DNA from: Deltaproteobacteria bacterium
Lineage (GTDB): Bacteria > Myxococcota > Kuafuiibacteriia > Kuafuiibacteriales > Kuafuiibacteriaceae
Direction: 5' to 3'
Assembly (NCBI GenBank): GCA_016713425.1
Contig: JADJPE010000005.1
Span: 2,728,001 to 2,792,000 of the forward strand
DNA length: 64,000 bases
The notes under the pieces were generated by a model. That model saw nothing but the letters and a program-made list of their open reading frames with translations, did no database searches and had not been told where the DNA came from. Shown here one piece after another: positions 1-9,084 of the stretch (the stretch's first letter is position 1; each line of letters opens with the position of its first letter). The position numbers and the translations under genes are program-made.

Positions 1-621
1 TGGGCGCGCGACGTGGCCAAGGTCCTCAATCGCCGTTTCGATCCCGCCGGGCGCGACCGGCCACTCGTGGATCTCGCCATTGCCGGCTGCGACCGCGACG
101 TGTGGAGGCCGCTGCTGCTCTTCCACATGACCCGGGACGAGTTCCTGGTGCGTGATTTCCTGGTGAACTGGCTCTACCCGCAGTTCACCCAGGGAGCCTA
201 TCGACTTCACACGGACGACGTAACGAAGTACCTCACGTCGCTCAGCAAGAAGAAGGGCGTCGAGTGGTCGGGCAAGTGGACCGACTCGACCACATCACGA
301 GTCGCGTCGGGGCTGCTGCGCATGGCCACCGACTTCGGGCTTCTGACCGGCACGCTGCACAAGGAGTTCGCCTCCTACCACCTGCCTGAGGAGAGCTTCA
401 TCTACCTCCTGCACGCGATGGCCGACGTCGAGCCCAACGCGCGCCGCATCGTCGATGCCGAGGACTGGCACATGTATCTGATGGACACGGCTGACGTGGA
501 GCGCGAGCTCCTGCGACTGCATCAGTTTCGCAAGGTTCACTACGAGGTCGCCGGCAGCCTGGCCCAGCTCAAGCTGCCCCACGGTTCCTCGGCGGACTAC
601 GCAAGGGAGCTCTGCGCATGA
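1..621 (+). CDS. brxA: BREX protein BrxA (DUF1819), 5' end missing
   Basis: BrxA is a small DNA-binding component encoded at the head of type I BREX phage-defence operons. The frame is open from base 1, and a GTG at 13 is the first candidate start inside the window. I treat the gene as running in from the left, because the family is about 200 residues and more N-terminal sequence is plausible. The visible protein (about 200 aa) is mixed helical with a basic stretch around SKKKGVEWSGKW, as in DUF1819 proteins. Its stop overlaps the brxB start (ATGA), which indicates translational coupling. The family assignment rests mainly on operon position, size and the BrxB neighbour. The sequence match alone is moderate. 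Confidence 0.85.
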   Translation, partial: WARDVAKVLNRRFDPAGRDRPLVDLAIAGCDRDVWRPLLLFHMTRDEFLVRDFLVNWLYPQFTQGAYRLHTDDVTKYLTSLSKKKGVEWSGKWTDSTTSRVASGLLRMATDFGLLTGTLHKEFASYHLPEESFIYLLHAMADVEPNARRIVDAEDWHMYLMDTADVERELLRLHQFRKVHYEVAGSLAQLKLPHGSSADYARELCA

Positions 622-1196
622 CGGACTGGAAGGACCGACTCGTGAAACAGCTTGAGCCCGTGCTCAAGCAAACCGATCCGCGCCCCGCTATCAGCGCCTA
701 TCACGACATGCCCTACGCCATCTTCCGGTATCCGCCGGAGGACGAGTTTGCTGTGCGTCAGGAGACCGCGCTGCTGAGGACCCGCCTCGAGCAGGCAGGC
801 AAGCGGGTCACCTCGATCTCACTGTCTGCCTGCATGTACGAGGCACTCGAAGCCGAGGGGCTCGGCACCGAGGCCTTGGCCGACGCCGAGAAGTCCGTCG
901 GCCTCGAGTCGACCATCGAGACCATCCACCAGGTGCTGAGCGAGTACCGTCCGCTCGACGAGCTGGTGGCGTCGCGCATCCCGGACGACGCCGACCCGCT
1001 GCGCGACGTGGTGTTCATCGTCCGCGCTGGAGCGCTCTTTCCGATCTACCGCACTTCGTCGTTGCTCGAGCAGCTCAAGGGGAAGGTGCACGTGCCGGCC
1101 GTTCTCTTTTACCCGGGCGAGCTCGATGGGGCGGCGGGCCTGCGCTTCATGGGAGTACTGGACGCCGAGCATAACTACCGGCCGAAGATTTTCTGA
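618..1196 (+). CDS. brxB: BREX protein BrxB (DUF1788)
   Basis: BrxB is a 192-aa protein of type I BREX systems with a DUF1788 fold. Its biochemical role is not well defined, but it is needed for defence in studied systems. The sequence opens with a short acidic/basic helix, then a strand-rich core. It ends with the family-typical region that carries a VPAVLFYPGELDG segment followed by an F..RPKIF end (about residues 153-192). It overlaps brxA by 4 nt and its stop lies 10 nt before the brxC ATG, so the three genes are read as one unit. The start is the ATG in the ATGA overlap. Confidence 0.92.
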   Translation: MTDWKDRLVKQLEPVLKQTDPRPAISAYHDMPYAIFRYPPEDEFAVRQETALLRTRLEQAGKRVTSISLSACMYEALEAEGLGTEALADAEKSVGLESTIETIHQVLSEYRPLDELVASRIPDDADPLRDVVFIVRAGALFPIYRTSSLLEQLKGKVHVPAVLFYPGELDGAAGLRFMGVLDAEHNYRPKIF

Positions 1197-1206
1197 GGGA
1201 CATGCG

Positions 1207-4200
1207 ATGACTGCAACGACGATCAAAGACCTATTCGCCAACGACATCTCCCGACGCATCGAGGAGGTGATCAAGGTCGACCAGGCTGACGAGCAGATCA
1301 TTCGCGACGAGCTCGCCGAGTACGTGGTGACCGACTCCATCCGCGGCCACCTCACCGAGGTGCTGGAGAGCTATTGGGAGACCCCCAAGAAGCCGCACGA
1401 AGGCGTGGCGGTCTGGGTCTCCGGCTTCTTCGGCTCCGGTAAGTCGAGCTTCGCCAAGTACCTCGGCCTCGCCCTGCAGAACCGCACGGTCGTGGGAGAG
1501 AGCGCCGCGCAGCTCCTCGCCAAGCGCACTGGCGACCCGAAGGCCGAGGTGCTGCTAAGCAACATCGCCGAACAGATCCCGACCGAGGCGGTCATCTTCG
1601 ACGTCTCCACCGACCGCGGCATCCGCACCGGCAACCAGAGCATCACCGAGATCATGTACCGGCTCTTCCTCCAGAGCCTCGGGTACGCCCGTGATCTCGA
1701 CCTGTCTGAGCTGGAGATCACGCTGGAGGAGGCCGGGCGTCTCGACGACTTCAAGGCGAAGTACCAGGAGGTCTTCAACAAGGACTGGGACGTTGGCAAG
1801 GGGCTCATCGCCATCGCCGTGCAGCAAGCAAGCCGCGTGATGCACGAGATGGATCCCGCCACGTACCCAACCGCCGACAGCTGGCGCGAGTCGGCGATGA
1901 AGCGCGCCGACATCACTCCGGGCGACCTCGCCAAGCGGGGCATGGAGCTGATGAAGCGACGCTCTCCCGGCAAGACGCTGCTCTTCGTGGTGGACGAGGT
2001 CGGCCAGTTCGTGGCCCGTGACGTCCAGAAGATGCTCGACCTGCAGGCGGTCGTGCAGAACCTCGGGCGCATCGGTCGAGGCAAGATGTGGATCGTCGTC
2101 ACCTCGCAGGAGAAGCTCACCGAGCTCGTGGGCGGCCTCGACGACAAGCGGGTCGAGCTGGCGCGCCTCATGGACCGCTTCCCTTTGCAGGTCCACCTCG
2201 AGCCCGCGGACATCTCCGAGGTGACCAGCAAGCGCGTGCTGTCGAAGAACGCGCAGGCCGAGAAGACCCTACGCGAGCTGTTCACCCAGCACCGCGGCCG
2301 GCTCACCGACAACACCCGGCTCACGGCTGACATCAAGCTCCCGGAGCTTTCCACTGAGAGCTTCGTCGACCTGTATCCACTGCTGCCGTACCAGATCGAC
2401 CTGATCATCCAGGTCGTCTCGGGGCTTCGCACCCAGGGCGGCGCCAGCAAGCACGTGGGCGGCGCCAACCGCACCATCATCAAGCTGGCCCAGCAGCTCC
2501 TCATCCACCCGGACGTCGATCTCGCCTCGGCACCGCTGGGCACCCTGGCCCGCGTCGACCAGGTGTACGACTTGGTGTCCGGCAACATCGGCAGCGAGGT
2601 GCGCGGCAAGATCGACGACATCGGCAAGAAGGTCGACCACCCGCTGGCGCAGTCCGTCGCCAAGGCGATCTGCCTACTCCAGTACGTCCGCAGCATTCAC
2701 CGCACCCCCGAGAACCTCGCTGCTGCCTTGCACCCTGGCATCGATGCGGACTCGCGGCTGTCCGAGGTCAAGGCCGCTCTCGATGCGCTCGAGAAGGCGC
2801 ACATGGTTCGCCGCGGTGACGATGGCTACCGCATTCCGACCCCGGCCGAGGACGACTGGGAGCGCCAGCGCGCCAGCCTGTCGCCCAAGCCTGGCGATGT
2901 CAGCCGCCTGCACGCGGAGGTCGTCACCGGCCTGTGGCAACCCCAGCCCCAGCACAGCTTTCTCGACGTGAAGGTGTTCAAGGCCGGGCTCTACCTGGGC
3001 GGGCGTCTCTCTGTGGAAGGCGACATCCCCGTGCACCTCACGCTGGCCGAGGCGGGCAAAGAGCACGAAGAGCGCGTGGCCGAGGCGCGCAAGCGAAGCC
3101 AGACCGAGACCAAGTCCATATTCTGGGTGGCGGCTCTCGACCAGGCTATCGATCGTGAAACCGTCGAGCTCTTCCGCTCCAAAGAGATCCTCTCCCGCAA
3201 GGAGCGCGGCGCCCAGACCAAGGACGAAACGGCACTCGTCGCCGAGGAAAAGCTGCGCCTGCGCCGGCATCAGGACGAGCTGCGCCGCCTCATCAAGCAG
3301 TCGCTCCTGACAGGCACCATCTTCTTTCGGGGCAATGACCGCAGCCCGGACGACACAGCGATCGACATCGGCCGCACAGCGGCCAAGGTGCTGGCCCAGG
3401 CGCTGCCGGAGGTCTTCGACCGTTTTGAGGAAGCGGCGGCCCGCGTAGGCAAGAAGGACCTCGAGTCGCTGATGACGACCGAGAACCTTCGTGGTCTGAC
3501 CTCGGTCTTCACCGACCTCAACCTGGTCCGCGACCAAGGCGGCAAGCCCGTCTTCAACACCGAGAACGGATCCCTTGCCGAGGTGCTGTCGCGCATCGAC
3601 AACCGCACGAGCTACGGCGAGGTGGCCACGGGCCGCTACCTGACCGACGAGTTCGCCAAAGAGCCGTTCGGCTGGGACTTCGACGTCGTCCGCCTGTTCG
3701 TCATCGCGCTGTTGCGTGCCGGCAAACTCGAAGCCACGAGCAAGGGCCAGGTCATCGAGTCGGCGCTGTCGCTGGATGCTCGCAACACCTTTGCCAACAA
3801 CAACCTGTTCCGTCAGGCCTCGTTCCGTCCCAAGGTCGGCCTCGAGTTCACGAACATCGTCGACGCCTCCGAGTACTTCAAAGAGGTCTTCGGTCGCGAG
3901 ATCTCGGAGCTCGAGCAGGGGGTGGTTGCCAACGCGATCCGCGAGGAGATCCATCGCCACGACGAGGAGCTCCACGAGGTGCACACGACCTTGGTCCAGC
4001 ACGCTCTGCCCGGTGCCGATGTGCTGCGGACCGCCCTCGATCAGATGCGGTCCATCCGATCCGGCAAGGAAGACCACGCCATCCTGACCTTCAACTCGGC
4101 CTACAAGGAGCTGAAGGAAGCGATCAAGCGGGGCGCCGAGCTGTCGCAGGGTCTTACCGAGACTAGGCTGCATGACATCGGCCGGGCTCGCAAGGCGCTC

Positions 4201-4746
4201 GAAGTTGTCTGGCCGTTCCTGAAGGAGGAGCCCGACCTCACCGACGAGGACCGCGAGCATGCCGAGAAGCTCGAAGACCTAATGGCGCGGGAGACCTTCT
4301 TCCGTGAGCTCGCGGCCATCGACCAGCACGCGCGGGCCCTGGAACAGGAGCACAAGCGGCGCCACCAGGAGGCAGTCGAGGCTCGCGCCGCGGCCTACGA
4401 AGAGGCTGCCAAGAAGCTCAAGGCAACGCCGGGCTGGGAGCAGCTGGGCGAGGACCAGCAGCGTCGCGTTGCTGGCCCGCTCGTTTCGCGAGCGACCACC
4501 GACGGCACCGCCTCGATGGCGATCCCGCTACTTCGCTCTGACCTCGCGGCGTGCTCGGGCCGTCTGTCCAGTGCGGTGGAGGAGATGCTCCGACTCGTCG
4601 ATGGCAACCGCCTCGTGCGCGTGGCCGCGTCGAGCTACTTCAGCGGCGGCATCGAGACCGAGGAGCAGCTCGATCAGGCGTTGTCTGGTTTGAAGGAGCA
4701 GTGCCTGGAGCTCATCGGCGCCGGCAAGAAGGTGCTGGTTCAGTAG
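1207..4746 (+). CDS. brxC: BREX ATPase BrxC
   Basis: BrxC is the large P-loop ATPase of BREX, thought to power or regulate the complex that methylates host DNA and blocks phage replication. This one is 1179 aa, a normal length. A Walker A motif (GFFGSGKS) lies at about residues 73-80 and a Walker B-like stretch (LLFVVDEVG) at about 259-267. The C-terminal third is rich in charged helices and probably forms coiled coil. I chose the ATG at 1207 over the upstream in-frame start at 1126, because GAGGGA sits just before it and the family begins with the sequence MTATTIKDLF-like. The gene follows brxB by 10 nt and precedes pglX by 12 nt. It is intact, with no frameshift. Confidence 0.95.
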   Translation: MTATTIKDLFANDISRRIEEVIKVDQADEQIIRDELAEYVVTDSIRGHLTEVLESYWETPKKPHEGVAVWVSGFFGSGKSSFAKYLGLALQNRTVVGESAAQLLAKRTGDPKAEVLLSNIAEQIPTEAVIFDVSTDRGIRTGNQSITEIMYRLFLQSLGYARDLDLSELEITLEEAGRLDDFKAKYQEVFNKDWDVGKGLIAIAVQQASRVMHEMDPATYPTADSWRESAMKRADITPGDLAKRGMELMKRRSPGKTLLFVVDEVGQFVARDVQKMLDLQAVVQNLGRIGRGKMWIVVTSQEKLTELVGGLDDKRVELARLMDRFPLQVHLEPADISEVTSKRVLSKNAQAEKTLRELFTQHRGRLTDNTRLTADIKLPELSTESFVDLYPLLPYQIDLIIQVVSGLRTQGGASKHVGGANRTIIKLAQQLLIHPDVDLASAPLGTLARVDQVYDLVSGNIGSEVRGKIDDIGKKVDHPLAQSVAKAICLLQYVRSIHRTPENLAAALHPGIDADSRLSEVKAALDALEKAHMVRRGDDGYRIPTPAEDDWERQRASLSPKPGDVSRLHAEVVTGLWQPQPQHSFLDVKVFKAGLYLGGRLSVEGDIPVHLTLAEAGKEHEERVAEARKRSQTETKSIFWVAALDQAIDRETVELFRSKEILSRKERGAQTKDETALVAEEKLRLRRHQDELRRLIKQSLLTGTIFFRGNDRSPDDTAIDIGRTAAKVLAQALPEVFDRFEEAAARVGKKDLESLMTTENLRGLTSVFTDLNLVRDQGGKPVFNTENGSLAEVLSRIDNRTSYGEVATGRYLTDEFAKEPFGWDFDVVRLFVIALLRAGKLEATSKGQVIESALSLDARNTFANNNLFRQASFRPKVGLEFTNIVDASEYFKEVFGREISELEQGVVANAIREEIHRHDEELHEVHTTLVQHALPGADVLRTALDQMRSIRSGKEDHAILTFNSAYKELKEAIKRGAELSQGLTETRLHDIGRARKALEVVWPFLKEEPDLTDEDREHAEKLEDLMARETFFRELAAIDQHARALEQEHKRRHQEAVEARAAAYEEAAKKLKATPGWEQLGEDQQRRVAGPLVSRATTDGTASMAIPLLRSDLAACSGRLSSAVEEMLRLVDGNRLVRVAASSYFSGGIETEEQLDQALSGLKEQCLELIGAGKKVLVQ

Positions 4747-4758
4747 GAGAGCGCACGG

Positions 4759-7700
4759 ATGGACAAGGACACCAGAAATCGCATCCAACGCGCGACCCAG
4801 GCAGCCCGGGACCTGCTGGAGCACGAGTACGCCGAACAGCTCGAGGGCGTCTTCGACATCCGCCTCGACGGGACTGTCGCAGCCGAGCCGGGTGAGCACC
4901 TGGATGCTGCGCAGCGCGTGGTTCGGACGAAGTTGGTCACGGCTGTCGAACACCAGCGCGCCGGCGGAATGACCAAGGCGGACGCGGTCGCGGCGTACCT
5001 TCGGGAAGCCGCGTTCACCACGTTGAACCGGTTCGTCGCGCTGAAGATGCTTGAGGCGCGCGACCTTGTGCAGGAGTGCATTAGTAGTGGCGATCAGTCG
5101 GCGGGCTTCAAGGAGTTCACCGGCCTAGCGCCAGGGCTCGTGCAGCTCCCCGACCACGGGTACCGAATGTACATTGAGTCGCTCTTCGACGAGGTCGGTC
5201 GGGAAGTTCGGGTGCTGTTTGACCGCCGCGACCCGGCCAGCCTGCTGTGGCCGCGTCGACAGGGGCTGCTCGACCTGCTCGCCATCTTGAACGCCTCGGA
5301 TCTCGGGCCTGTGTGGGGCGAGGACGAGACAATCGGTTGGGTCTACCAGTACTTCAACAGCGACGACGAGCGCAAAGCGATGCGCGCCGAGTCTCAAGCG
5401 CCACGAAACAGCCGTGAACTCGCTGTTCGCAACCAGTTCTTCACACCGCGCTACGTGGTCCGGTTCCTGACGGACAACACGCTGGGCCGCATTTGGTACG
5501 AGATGCGGCAAGGCCAGACCAAACTCTGCGACCTCAAATATCTCGTGCGCCGGCTCAACGAGAGCTTCCTCGCCGAAGGGGAGCCTCCGCCACACGCCGG
5601 CGACGAAGGCCTCACACAGGAGGGGATGCTCCAGCGTCCGGTGCAGGTGCCGTTCCGGGCGAAGAGGGACCCGCGCGACATCCGCGTGCTCGACCCCGCC
5701 TGTGGGTCGGGGCACTTTCTGTTGTACGCGTTCGACCTGCTTCTGACGATCTATGAGGAGGCCTGGGCCGACGAGGCGTCGCCACCGCGCGAGGCGACCG
5801 GACGCACGCTGCGCGACGACTACTTAGAACTCAGTGCGCTCCGGACCGCGGCGCCCGGGCTTATCCTCCGCCACAACCTCCACGGCATCGACATCGACGC
5901 CCGGTGCGCACAGATTGCGGCGCTCGCGCTCTGGATGCGTGCTCAGCGGGCCTACAAGGACGCAGGCATTTCTCGCGACGACCGCTTGGCAATCGAGAAG
6001 ACGAACATCGTCGTGGCCGAGCCGATGCCAGGCGAAGAAGAGCTGCGTCGGGAATTCATAGCGTCCCTCGACAAGGATCTCGGCAAACTCGTGCACCGGG
6101 TCTTCGACAGCATGCAACTTGCTGGTGATGCTGGTTCATTGCTCAAGATCGAGGAAATCATCCAGTCGGCGGTACGGGATGTCTACGGGCAAACAGGCGA
6201 GCTCTTCAAGAAGAGCGATGACGATCGCTGGCGCAGTGCCGAGTCGGCACTGGAGCGGGCACTCATCGCGTATGCCGAGCAACCCGAGAACGATGCGGAG
6301 ACGTATCGACGTCGACTGTTTGCTGGGGATGCGGCGCAAGGTCTGGGCCTAGTCGATCTCTGCCGACAGCAGTATGCAGTGGTGCTTATGAATCCACCGT
6401 TCGGGCGCGCATCAGAGCCAGCTCGGCAGTACTTGTATGAGAGCACCCCCGTTGCTGCTCAGGACCTCCTGGCGGCATTTGTCGAGCGTTTCTCTCGGCT
6501 CCTCGAGGATGGCGGTCGGCTTGGTGCGATCACCGGCCGCCTCGCGCTCTTCAAGTCCCTCCTCGAGGATTGGCGATCTGAGTTCTTTCTCGGGGCTACG
6601 AGCCATCTTCGCGCCCTCGTCGACCTCGGGTACGGCGTGCTCGACTCGGCAATGGTTGAGGCAGCAGCCTATGTGACCGAACGGCGGGCGACCGACATCA
6701 ATCACGATTTCTTTGTAGCGGATGCAACCGCCACGACAGAGAAGGAGGCTGCCTTGAACGCAGCAATTCCTGAAGGTCGTTTTCGCGACGCTTCCGCATT
6801 TTCGAAGATTCCCGGAAAGCCGATTGCACACGGAGCGCCAAGGGCAGTGCTGGATACGTTCGTTCGCACGCCTTCCATCACGGACACGGGCTTCAGAGCA
6901 TCGTCGGGCGCCGAGACTGGCGATAACTTCCGTTTCCTAAGGTGCTTCTGGGAGGTGCCGGGCGCGAACATCTCCCCGCTTAGCGAGTGGACCTTCGCCG
7001 CAAAGGGAGGCGAGTACAATCCTTGGACTTCTGACGTTCATCTCGTGCTGGACTACGGTCAGCTGGAGTTTGCGCGGCGGGCTGCCGACACCGATCTCTA
7101 TGCCTTGCCAGGAATCACGTGGACAGGACGGACAACCAGCAATGCCTCGTTCAGAGTACTGCCGGGGGGTTGCATCCCAACAAGGATGGGCCAACTGGTT
7201 TGGAAGGAAGGCTTCCCGAAGGGCGCACTGGCGCTGCTTGGGTTTCTAAATTCAACAGTAGCACTAGCCTCCCTGGAAATCGCCGTTGGCGGTGGTGACG
7301 CGTCAGTTGCGGGGTCTGCAGCAAGGCATTTCCTTGTCGCCCACATTCGATCGATGCCATGCGTTCTGGTTGAGGCGGTCGAGGAACTCACCGCACGGCT
7401 CTACGCGGAGATCTCGGATGAAGTCCACGACGAGATGTCTCCCAGGTTTACAGCCCTATTTCTGCCACCAGGGGAGGGTCTTCAACGTTCATTCGACGAA
7501 TTCTGCACCGCGAAGGAAGCAGATATCCGACGTGCGTGGGGTCTCTGGGAAGAAATCCAGCAAAGGATATGCGATTCGCTGGGTTGGAGCTCAGATACCT
7601 GGAACCGTTGTGCCCTGGAGGTCGGCCATGTTCCGCTACGCCCCGCAAATCGTGCGCAAGGATCTGATGTCTCCTCGCGCGCGGAGAAGAAGCTGACGTT

Positions 7701-9084
7701 TTCGGTAGAACCGTCACTTGAGCGTCATTTGTTGGCCGGCGGCAACGTCGAAGACTGGCAACTCGACCGTGACGACAATCGCGGACTGTTTGCATGGAGG
7801 CTGCTCAGCTGGGCTGTTGGGTGCGCACTCGGGCGGTGGCGGACTGAGGCAGTGTGCACCGAACGTCAACGACTGAGTGCTCCGCTTCAACAACTACCGA
7901 CTGTTAGCTCCGCCCTCACCGAGCACGAGTCAGAAGGGATCGCGGTAGATGACCCCGGACTGGCGCAGGACATCGTTGCTCTTGCCATCCCAGCGATGGA
8001 CGTCGCTTTGCCCGGAAAAGAAACGTTCGAGCTGGCTGTTCGCTGGCTTGGTGGCGATGGCGTTAGAGAATTTCTGAGAGACCAGTTTTTTGACCGGCAC
8101 CTAACGGAATACTCAAAGAGCCGCCGTAAGGCACCGATCTATTGGCAGCTCGCTACATTGTCTTCCGGCTATTCAATCTGGATCTACTACCACAGCTTGA
8201 CTGCCGATACGTTCTACCGCGTCCTTAACGACTACGTGAAGCCGAGACTGAAGCACGAAGAGCGCAAGCTAACGAGCCTCAGCCAGGACGTCGTGGGAAA
8301 TCTGTCCGCCGGCCAGCGCAACGAGCTTGACGCTCAGGAATGCTTCGTGGGCGAACTGCGCGCCTTCCTCGACGACGTCTCGCTAGTTGCGCCGCTCTGG
8401 AACCCGAATCTTAATGATGGGGTCATCATTAACTTCGCTCCACTCTGGCGCCTCGTTCCTCAACATCGTGCCTGGCAGAAGGAGTGCAAGTCCACTTGGG
8501 ACAAGCTTCGCACCGGCGACTACGACTGGGCTCACCTAGCGATGCATCTATGGCCCGAACGGGTCGTCCCCAAGTGCGCGAAGGACCGCAGCCTGGCGGT
8601 CGCGCACGGCCTTGATGACGTCTTCTGGTACGAAGACTCGGACGGCAACTGGCAGGCTCGGAAGGTCGACCGGTCTGACATCGACAAGCTCGTCAAGGAC
8701 CGCACCTCGGCAGCGGTCAAGGACGCCCTGAAGAGCTTGCTCGAAGCCCCCGCACCCACAACAGGGCGAGCAACGAGGAAGAAGGCCCCTCGAGCCAAGG
8801 GCACCCGGAAGCGGGCAGCTTCGGCACGCCCCAAGGCCGCGACGAATGGCGCATCTTCGTCTGGCCGTTCCTCGGCAGCGGTCGATGATGAGCTTCTGAG
8901 CAAGGTCAAAGAAGCCATCGCCGCCACCGGTGACGGAGCCAGCAAGACCGACGTCGTCAACGCGACTGGCATCACCGCTAGCGAGTGGAACAAGGCCATC
9001 AAGGCGCTGCTCGCCGACGGCTCCGTCACACAGACCGGTGAGCGCCGCGGCGCCCGATACCACCTGGCAGGAGGCGAAGCCTGA
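4759..9084 (+). CDS. pglX: BREX adenine-specific DNA methyltransferase PglX (BrxX) with extra C-terminal domain
   Basis: PglX is the site-specific adenine methyltransferase that marks host DNA in BREX. The SAM-binding motif I (DPACGSGHF) lies near residue 311 and the catalytic NPPF at about 545-548, followed by the target-recognition half. At 1441 aa it is about 200 residues longer than usual type I PglX. The extension has a Lys/Arg/Ala-rich linker (about 1335-1365) resembling histone H1 or AT-hook tails. It ends in a predicted winged helix (about 1375-1437, with ASKTDVVNATGI and GARYHL). The bases from about 6400 to 8400 look less GC-rich, with more A/T-ending codons than the neighbours. This would fit an exchanged target-recognition module. 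The stop overlaps the pglZ start (TGATG). Confidence 0.95.
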   Translation: MDKDTRNRIQRATQAARDLLEHEYAEQLEGVFDIRLDGTVAAEPGEHLDAAQRVVRTKLVTAVEHQRAGGMTKADAVAAYLREAAFTTLNRFVALKMLEARDLVQECISSGDQSAGFKEFTGLAPGLVQLPDHGYRMYIESLFDEVGREVRVLFDRRDPASLLWPRRQGLLDLLAILNASDLGPVWGEDETIGWVYQYFNSDDERKAMRAESQAPRNSRELAVRNQFFTPRYVVRFLTDNTLGRIWYEMRQGQTKLCDLKYLVRRLNESFLAEGEPPPHAGDEGLTQEGMLQRPVQVPFRAKRDPRDIRVLDPACGSGHFLLYAFDLLLTIYEEAWADEASPPREATGRTLRDDYLELSALRTAAPGLILRHNLHGIDIDARCAQIAALALWMRAQRAYKDAGISRDDRLAIEKTNIVVAEPMPGEEELRREFIASLDKDLGKLVHRVFDSMQLAGDAGSLLKIEEIIQSAVRDVYGQTGELFKKSDDDRWRSAESALERALIAYAEQPENDAETYRRRLFAGDAAQGLGLVDLCRQQYAVVLMNPPFGRASEPARQYLYESTPVAAQDLLAAFVERFSRLLEDGGRLGAITGRLALFKSLLEDWRSEFFLGATSHLRALVDLGYGVLDSAMVEAAAYVTERRATDINHDFFVADATATTEKEAALNAAIPEGRFRDASAFSKIPGKPIAHGAPRAVLDTFVRTPSITDTGFRASSGAETGDNFRFLRCFWEVPGANISPLSEWTFAAKGGEYNPWTSDVHLVLDYGQLEFARRAADTDLYALPGITWTGRTTSNASFRVLPGGCIPTRMGQLVWKEGFPKGALALLGFLNSTVALASLEIAVGGGDASVAGSAARHFLVAHIRSMPCVLVEAVEELTARLYAEISDEVHDEMSPRFTALFLPPGEGLQRSFDEFCTAKEADIRRAWGLWEEIQQRICDSLGWSSDTWNRCALEVGHVPLRPANRAQGSDVSSRAEKKLTFSVEPSLERHLLAGGNVEDWQLDRDDNRGLFAWRLLSWAVGCALGRWRTEAVCTERQRLSAPLQQLPTVSSALTEHESEGIAVDDPGLAQDIVALAIPAMDVALPGKETFELAVRWLGGDGVREFLRDQFFDRHLTEYSKSRRKAPIYWQLATLSSGYSIWIYYHSLTADTFYRVLNDYVKPRLKHEERKLTSLSQDVVGNLSAGQRNELDAQECFVGELRAFLDDVSLVAPLWNPNLNDGVIINFAPLWRLVPQHRAWQKECKSTWDKLRTGDYDWAHLAMHLWPERVVPKCAKDRSLAVAHGLDDVFWYEDSDGNWQARKVDRSDIDKLVKDRTSAAVKDALKSLLEAPAPTTGRATRKKAPRAKGTRKRAASARPKAATNGASSSGRSSAAVDDELLSKVKEAIAATGDGASKTDVVNATGITASEWNKAIKALLADGSVTQTGERRGARYHLAGGEA

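Noticed and set aside
2674..4260. A 528-codon minus-strand open frame inside brxC
   Set aside because: It is the high-GC mirror of the brxC codon pattern, with no domain and no ribosome site. Similar long antisense frames lie in pglX (8532-10451), brxL and the RT.
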